Assembly: GCA_022495005.1 (NCBI GenBank)
Contig: JAGYXB010000018.1
Coordinates: 62,001-126,000, forward strand
Reading direction: 5' to 3'
Length of the DNA: 64,000 nucleotides
Origin: Rhyacophila brunnea
Taxonomy: Eukaryota; Arthropoda; Insecta; Trichoptera; Rhyacophilidae
Part shown: in pieces, positions 58,311 through 64,000 of the stretch
Layout: every line of letters begins with the position of its first letter
How positions within the stretch are numbered: the stretch's first letter is position 1
Program-made: the position numbers and the translations under genes
Notes under the pieces: generated by a model
Databases searched by the model: none
What the model was told of the DNA's origin: nothing
The model's input: only the letters and a program-made list of their open reading frames with translations

Positions 58311-59095
58311 AAAATTGCACGAATTCCAACATTTATCTTGCACTGAAACTAATTTAAAAACATTTTTTTTTCAATGAAATTTCTGAATTAAAATTCCGAA
58401 AAATAAGAAAATAAAACAATAAGAGGCACTGAATTAAAAATGATTGATTATGTCGATGCTATATTTTAAAGATACCTCTTATTAATTACGAACCGTCTAT
58501 CTCGTTTTCTATATGATGTCTCAAACGAGTTTTAGACAAAAACTGACCTAGCATACTTCGAGTATACTAGCATAATCGAAGTCGACTTCTTTGATTATAC
58601 GAGAAAGTGAATTTATGGCGCATAAAGCCATAAAATACGCTTAGTGAAACAATTACATTTTTTACAAATTGAAACGTAAATTGTTCGTAAATATTTTTAA
58701 ATGATCACTAAATAATGGGGGGTTGTAATAATTTACTTTTTCTTTACTGAAATATTGAAAATAAATAATTAATTACTATAATTTTGGAATGATAAAATTT
58801 GTTATTTTGACTATGTACATAAAGAGACTGCAAAAATTTATAAAAAAGTTTAAATGCAATAATATAAATAAAATAAACTTAGTATAATGAAAACATTAAG
58901 GTTTACTAATTTGTGAGAATACTTTGGTCTTTACTCAATACAACGACTCAGTTCTTAACAACATCATTTGAATTAATTAATAATAGCGATGTCTTCTAAA
59001 CTCTAAAGCGATCATTAAAAAGGGTAATATAATTCTAATAAAAAATATATAATTATGAATATCGACAATATTGCAGTTGTTATCGTACTAATAGA
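58311..59095. other. AT-rich DNA, nothing recognised
   Basis: A short palindromic patch at about 58570-58600 (ATAATCGAAGTCGACTTC). No gene seen. Confidence 0.35.
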
Positions 59096-59275
59096 TTTTT
59101 TGGGTATTCACCGTGTGTAATTCTTCCTTCTTTCCTCGACGTTTCGAGCTTGTTCCAGAAGCCATTATCAAAAGATGATGAATAACAACACTTGATAATG
59201 GCCTCTGCAACGAGCCCGAAACGTCCAGGAAAGAAGGAAGAAATACACACGGTGGAAACCCCAAAAAAACTATTA
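59096..59275. repeat. Near-palindrome of 180 bp
   Basis: The left arm TTTTTTGGGTATTCACCGTG, TTCCTTCTTTCCTCGACGTT and GCCATTATCAAAAG mirrors the right arm across about 15 bp. Each arm reads outward through a short hairpin (GGC..CTC..GAG..CC), then CGAAACGT and AAAGAAGGAAGAA. That layout is reminiscent of repeats with a CGAAACGTC signature found beside Penelope-like and LINE elements, some of which carry hammerhead ribozymes; the ribozyme core CTGATGA is not intact here. Confidence 0.7.
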
Positions 59276-59384
59276 CGATAAAAAAAACAACCGTGAAAGC
59301 CTCAAACATTATATTGCAGTTGTGTCCATAAGGTAAAAGGGTGAATTACCATATTATTACGAATTGTTTTTAAGTGGAGCATAA

Positions 59385-59500
59385 TATGAACTTCCACAAA
59401 GTGAAGGTTATATTATTATTCTATTTTTTACGAGAAATAGTTGTTAGCCATTCGGCCTACCAATTGGATGCTTGCACTAGATTAAATACACACTAAAAAC
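59385..59500 (-). mobile_element. SINE-B fragment, very diverged
   Basis: ACGAGAAATAGTTGTTAGCC and CTACCAATTGGATGC align with the SINE-B body on the minus strand. The head is lost. Confidence 0.5.
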
Positions 59501-59765
59501 AAAGGGGATTTTTTTGACCAGCCACGTTACCTTAGTATTTAAAGTGATTTATAACCTTGGCCACCAGTCAGGATCGATTCACCACCAAATAAAAACTTCC
59601 ATTCAGTGTCCAGTTCCTTGGTAGTCAGACAACTTATCATTAAAATATAGTCATTCACGTGTTATTTGAGACCAAGTATCTTCAGTTTTTATAATTACTA
59701 CTAATATAACTGTTACCAACATTCCCGGCTTCTTAGAATCATAGTTTTGGTATGTAAATATAATT

Positions 59766-60178
59766 CGATGGTGTTTGGGCATATCCTGATAACTGCTTTT
59801 TTGGTAATTTTTGGTTAGGAGTGGTTAAGAGGGGTCACTATAGTATTATATTCCATTTGTTAATAAGCCGATATCTATATTTCATTTAAAATGCTCAAAA
59901 CGCTATGGTAATACTATGATAATATATGAACAAACACAGCGGTTAGTTTGGCCAAAATATGACCAAAGACCATAGTTTGATCACTGATAAGTGACATTAT
60001 TTCTTTAATTAGTGGGATATTTGACAATATAATTATTGTCATATTTTTCTTCAGTTATTTATTTTAAAATGTTTTCTCAATGTCAACCAAGATTTATGTG
60101 GGTAATTAAAATATTAAAATTGCTCTTCTGTAAATTCAACATTTTGCAGGTAACAGGTTATGCCCAAACACACCGATA
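59766..60178. mobile_element. MITE with GGTGTTTGGGCATA ends
   Basis: The left GGTGTTTGGGCATATCCTGA mirrors the right, which reads GGTGTGTTTGGGCATAACCT in reverse. Length about 410 bp. A variant of the shared box, CTCTTCTGTAAATT, is at 60123-60136, roughly 40 bp from the right end. Target duplication unclear. Confidence 0.65.
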
Positions 60179-62302
60179 TTTTTGAGACCAAAGAATATAG
60201 AAGTAAAAAATTGATGATTGCCAGTGTTTCATTTACTTACATCAAAATCATCGTTACGTGCTTAACTAAAGTATTTTATTAAATTAAAAAATTCAATAAT
60301 TATAATAATATTGATGTTTAATTTAATAAAACGCATTTTTTTTGTAGTACTTATTCCACTTTTATACAATAAGTTAGGATCGGTTTCGTCCGCCTCAGAG
60401 GGACATTTTCAACTTATGTTGTCACAATGCAGTTCCACCATGAATTGACAGTTAACAAAATAAAAGAAATTATAATAATATTGACTAAATATGACCTATA
60501 GTCAACAAAGTTTCCTTTATCCAATGCTTTAACTAAACTACCCACTCGGCCGTGGTGATTAATGCATGGTGTCCACATTGTATGACCTTTGACAATCGTG
60601 GCCACAGCGGTGACTGGATTTTATAATGCTAACCCGATACATTGTTCATTTCTGTTGATATAGATATAATAAACATTTCACAAAAGTTAATAAGTACCTA
60701 CTCTGCGGCCTTAAAACCGAACAGACTAAGTGAAAAATGTAAAATCATGGTAACGTAATCTAAATGATATGGCCCAAAACGATAATGGTCAACTATTAAT
60801 AATGTAATTTATAAAAGATATCCGATAAAAAAAATATAAAATGGTTTTTCATACAAATCGCCAGTCTCTTTTGCAACCGTTAAGCCATATTTGAGGTCTT
60901 AGTTTAATCATGCAAGTGCGTTTTTTTGTATTAAAAAAACAACTTGAATTACATACATTATATTGTGTTGCGGTTTTTGCATTAACAAAGTGATAGTTTG
61001 AATCAGAAGTGAGCTTTCCTTTTGAGTCAATAACAATTTGCTGTGCCCTTTCTTCAACTAACTAATGTATGATTTCCGTATTATTTTACGAAATCTATGT
61101 TTTATAAGGAAATGCAATAATTTTATTTTATTTCAACACAAGTTCCTATAATATATAAAATTTTAACAAAGATTAAAGACAGCTGAATTTCTAATATAAT
61201 CGGATTTGCAAAACAAAATCAAATTGGAAAATAGTTTTAATTTTAAGATAGGTGCTATGCTACATTAATTGACAAGCTATAACTGATGCTGATGTACGAT
61301 ACGACTAAGACTTATTTTCAGTAGCAACATCACGTGTCAACAGCAAAACAGCAAATAGGAACATTCTATGTTCAATGAACTGTTCAGATAAAGAACTTTG
61401 GAGATCATTTTATACCTTCATTCATACGGATAAATGGAGAAAATTTTAAATGAATGAGATAAACAATAAAAGACGATAAAACATATTGAAACTGTGCTCT
61501 CAAAATAGTTCTTGCAATTCACCATTGGTTCCTCTTATACGTTACCAAAAATACCACTACGTCTGTATATTTAATTATTAGCAACTTCTTTTCGGTGGCT
61601 CATTTATTCAATGTCTAAATAATTGATGAAACATGAAATGCATTTAGCCCACTTATCTTTATGTTTGTCAAAATAATGAATCAATAAACAATTGATGTCT
61701 TATTATAAAAGGCATGTAACAAAGTGGATTATTTGTCATCTGTTCAAAATGAATTAGCTCTAAGTATTGGATGTCGAATCAAAAGCATTCTGATTGCATC
61801 GAATTCGATTCGTGAATTGTCTTAATCTCGATTGTATGATCGAAAATAGAAATGGACCACTCTTAAAGCGGTGCAATGGTCAAAAGCGGCAGGACACGAC
61901 AAGCGCCCACTATATAACTCATACCAGTGGCTCGGTAAAGGATTTTAATATTGATACAACCAATTATGTAATTGTTATTGTATCCATTTTATACACATAT
62001 GAAAGCCTTATCACACTTATTCAACAGAGAGAAACGAAGCCTCAATATGATATAAAAATAAAGTTAAGACTGTAAATTTTATGACATCAAAATCATTGAC
62101 CAATTAATTTGGACTAGAATGAATTTCATACATAAACCATCTATGTCATTATTGCTATTGGTAAACTGTAAGGATATTTAAATCTTTATATTGACATTTA
62201 CGATTACTAACTCTAGTAACACATTAATAGTGTTTACACTTATTTAATACCTCTAGTGTTTACACTCTTTACTTACACCAATTCATAGGATTTTCTAATG
62301 CA
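60179..62302. other. AT-rich DNA, nothing recognised
   Basis: A 93-codon frame at 61794-62075 shows no motif. No gene supported. Confidence 0.35.
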
Positions 62303-62510
62303 TTTTTTTCGACCATGTCCGATCCTAATAAGATCATATGGGCCTGACAGATTTTTTTAAAATATAAATGGATGTCAGTCACTTGCTCAACCTATTAGGT
62401 CTACACTCTGACTCAAACACAAATTGAAAAACAATATGTGTATTTTTCAGACCCAGGATTCGAACCTGGGACTCGCGACAATATAGGCCGACGCTTAAAT
62501 GGTGTATTAC
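62303..62510 (-). mobile_element. SINE-B copy
   Basis: The minus strand has B-box GGTTCGAATCCTGGG, body AGCAAGTGACTGACATCCAT and GGCCCATATGATC, and tail ATCGGACATGGTCG. The A-box half of the head is eroded, and about 30 bp are missing near 62345. Confidence 0.8.
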
Positions 62511-63107
62511 TGGATATTAATTTTCTACACATAGTGATGGATTGTCTTTTTATACACCCTGTAATTTGATAAATAACCAATAATAAGCAACTTTACATAA
62601 TCAAAGAAAATATTTAAGAGAATTTTAAAGAAAAATATTGTATATAACCTTTGGACCAACTTTATAAAATGTGGCCTACAGAAGAAAAATAAAACATGGA
62701 CTGGACATGCACAAAACTAAGCCATTAGTAAATTTGTCAAGTCACAGATGCCTTGAGCGGGTCACACTGAGAGAACTCCTGATGACAGTTAGTGTTCCAA
62801 AGATAACAAGGTATTTTCGCCGAGGAATAAAAAATTTAAACTCGACAAGCTATTTTATAAAAACCTGATATTTTTTAGATATTATAATATGCTTTTGCTG
62901 ATTTTTTAAATATACACAATATTGATACAGGACTTTAGTGGCTAGGGGTGGAGGTGGGCTATTAAAATCCGACATAAATAGTGCACACTAAACTTTACAA
63001 GTCATTCTTATTTGTTTTCATTGAACTAAGAATAAAAATTGCAAACGGTGCCGATTTGTTTTTAAAAATTAATTAAAAACCCTACCTTACCTACTTTAGG
63101 GGATGTT
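62511..63107. other. No gene recognised
   Basis: A 65-codon frame at 62671 carries no motif. AT-rich. Confidence 0.35.
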
Positions 63108-63155
63108 GTTTTAATAGATTTTTATTTTTACGAGAAATTTATGTTAGCCACTAAA
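63108..63155 (-). mobile_element. SINE-B core scrap
   Basis: ACGAGAAATTTATGTTAGCC matches the middle of SINE-B. Only about 45 bp remain. Confidence 0.4.
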
Positions 63156-63384
63156 ACATGTATTTTTATTAATCATTTTCTGTGATAATAATTTACGGAA
63201 AAATGGTGACTAAATATGTTAAATTGATCGCAGTATTGTTTTTTTCAGTTAATTTTTATGAATATTTCTTTTTCGGATATTTCAAAATTCTAATATCCGA
63301 AACATTCGACATCTTCATATTGTATGAGTCAATGATTGTTTTTTAAGGTTGGAGTTTAAAAAAAATCTTTTTATTATTTATTCC

Positions 63385-63640
63385 GAGGTGGAAGGGACAT
63401 CACTGCATATTGTGCAACAACTCGTGAGACTCTCCGACTTGCACTCTCCCTTACATGCATGCAATAACAGCCGCAACGGTGCATTGAATACCTTAACCTG
63501 CATACTAAACATCGTCACAGCGCCAAATGGACGAACGAGCCGCAATAAATTGATAGCATCGATCGAATAATATGCAAAGTGGAACTTTGCATTCAAACAT
63601 AATGTTACCGAACTGCAGTTAGCTCTCGCCTCCTGACTTC
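63385..63640. other. GC-richer segment of unknown nature
   Basis: Open on both strands for about 70 codons, composition clearly less AT-rich than the flanks. I recognise no motif in either frame. It could be a fragment of an exon or an old repeat. Confidence 0.3.
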
Positions 63641-64000
63641 TAAGGACAGATAATAAACAGTTTCACTTTAAAACGACGCTGTAATAATAATAGTATTATA
63701 TTAAAATGTACCGATGATATCAGCTATGAAATAACTGGTGCTAGTTGAAATTGTGTACTCAGTTTACGGATTCAGTAAATTGATTTCTATTTACGATAAG
63801 TCAAATAGTTTACGTAGGTACATAATATTATTATGTGCAGTCCTGTCATAATACATAATATTAAGTTAATTTATTTGCTATATCAAATACCTATTATTCA
63901 ATATTAATAAACAACTTCAATAATGAATTATGATAATATGCCTAATTTGCATTTTCATTAATAAACCACTAAAATATAAAACAAACTAGACATTCTAAAT

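Noticed and set aside
1..64000. CRISPR array, bacterial operon or phage features
   Set aside because: No regularly spaced repeats, no dense coding and no Shine-Dalgarno-like starts; the DNA is eukaryotic in character.

Overview
This is 64 kb of very AT-rich eukaryotic DNA with no gene I can name as a functioning host gene. Decayed non-LTR retrotransposons, tRNA-headed SINE-like repeats and many short inverted-repeat elements with clean target duplications point to an insect. The AT-rich texture and the frequent GTAGGTAC-like strings suggest an aphid or related hemipteran, but that species-level guess is weak and rests on general impression. Long open frames are rare, and those that resemble known proteins are reverse-transcriptase remains. 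The one possible gene piece is a short THAP-like first exon (578-648) with a perfect splice donor but both early zinc-binding cysteines replaced.

Layout. 0-12 kb: THAP-like exon, a 760 bp hAT element with a perfect 8 bp target duplication, LINE 3' scraps, copies of an ACGTT-ended MITE (family M), and two TTAA-flanked MITEs, one nested in another hAT-like element. 12-26 kb: mostly featureless AT-rich DNA holding a near-palindrome of two head-to-head copies of a tRNA-carrying element (family T), a 680 bp TTAA-flanked element, and a decayed LINE. 26-38 kb: SINE-B copies, a 561 bp TTAA foldback, a PIF/Harbinger-like MITE, and a palindromic MITE broken by SINE-B with a 12 bp duplication. 39-50 kb: two copies of a palindromic MITE with a telomere-like CCTAA run in its loop, another LINE fragment, nested MITEs, and two TTAA elements facing each other. 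51-64 kb: a SINE with a 9 bp duplication, a 2 kb hAT element carrying a CFDP2-type LINE fragment, an antisense LINE C-terminus, lone tRNA-like heads, SINE-B copies and a 59.1 kb palindrome.

How the parts relate. These are selfish DNA, not a cooperating gene set. Three patterns stand out. First, at least four repeat groups sit between TTAA sites, as expected for piggyBac-type mobilisation. Second, family T joins long terminal inverted repeats to an internal tRNA-like segment with A-box and B-box-like motifs, which is unusual. Third, five MITEs with different termini share a box close to CTCTCCTGTAAAATT, 27-43 bp inside the right end and always in the same orientation. All family names used here (T, M, SINE-B and so on) are labels made for this window.
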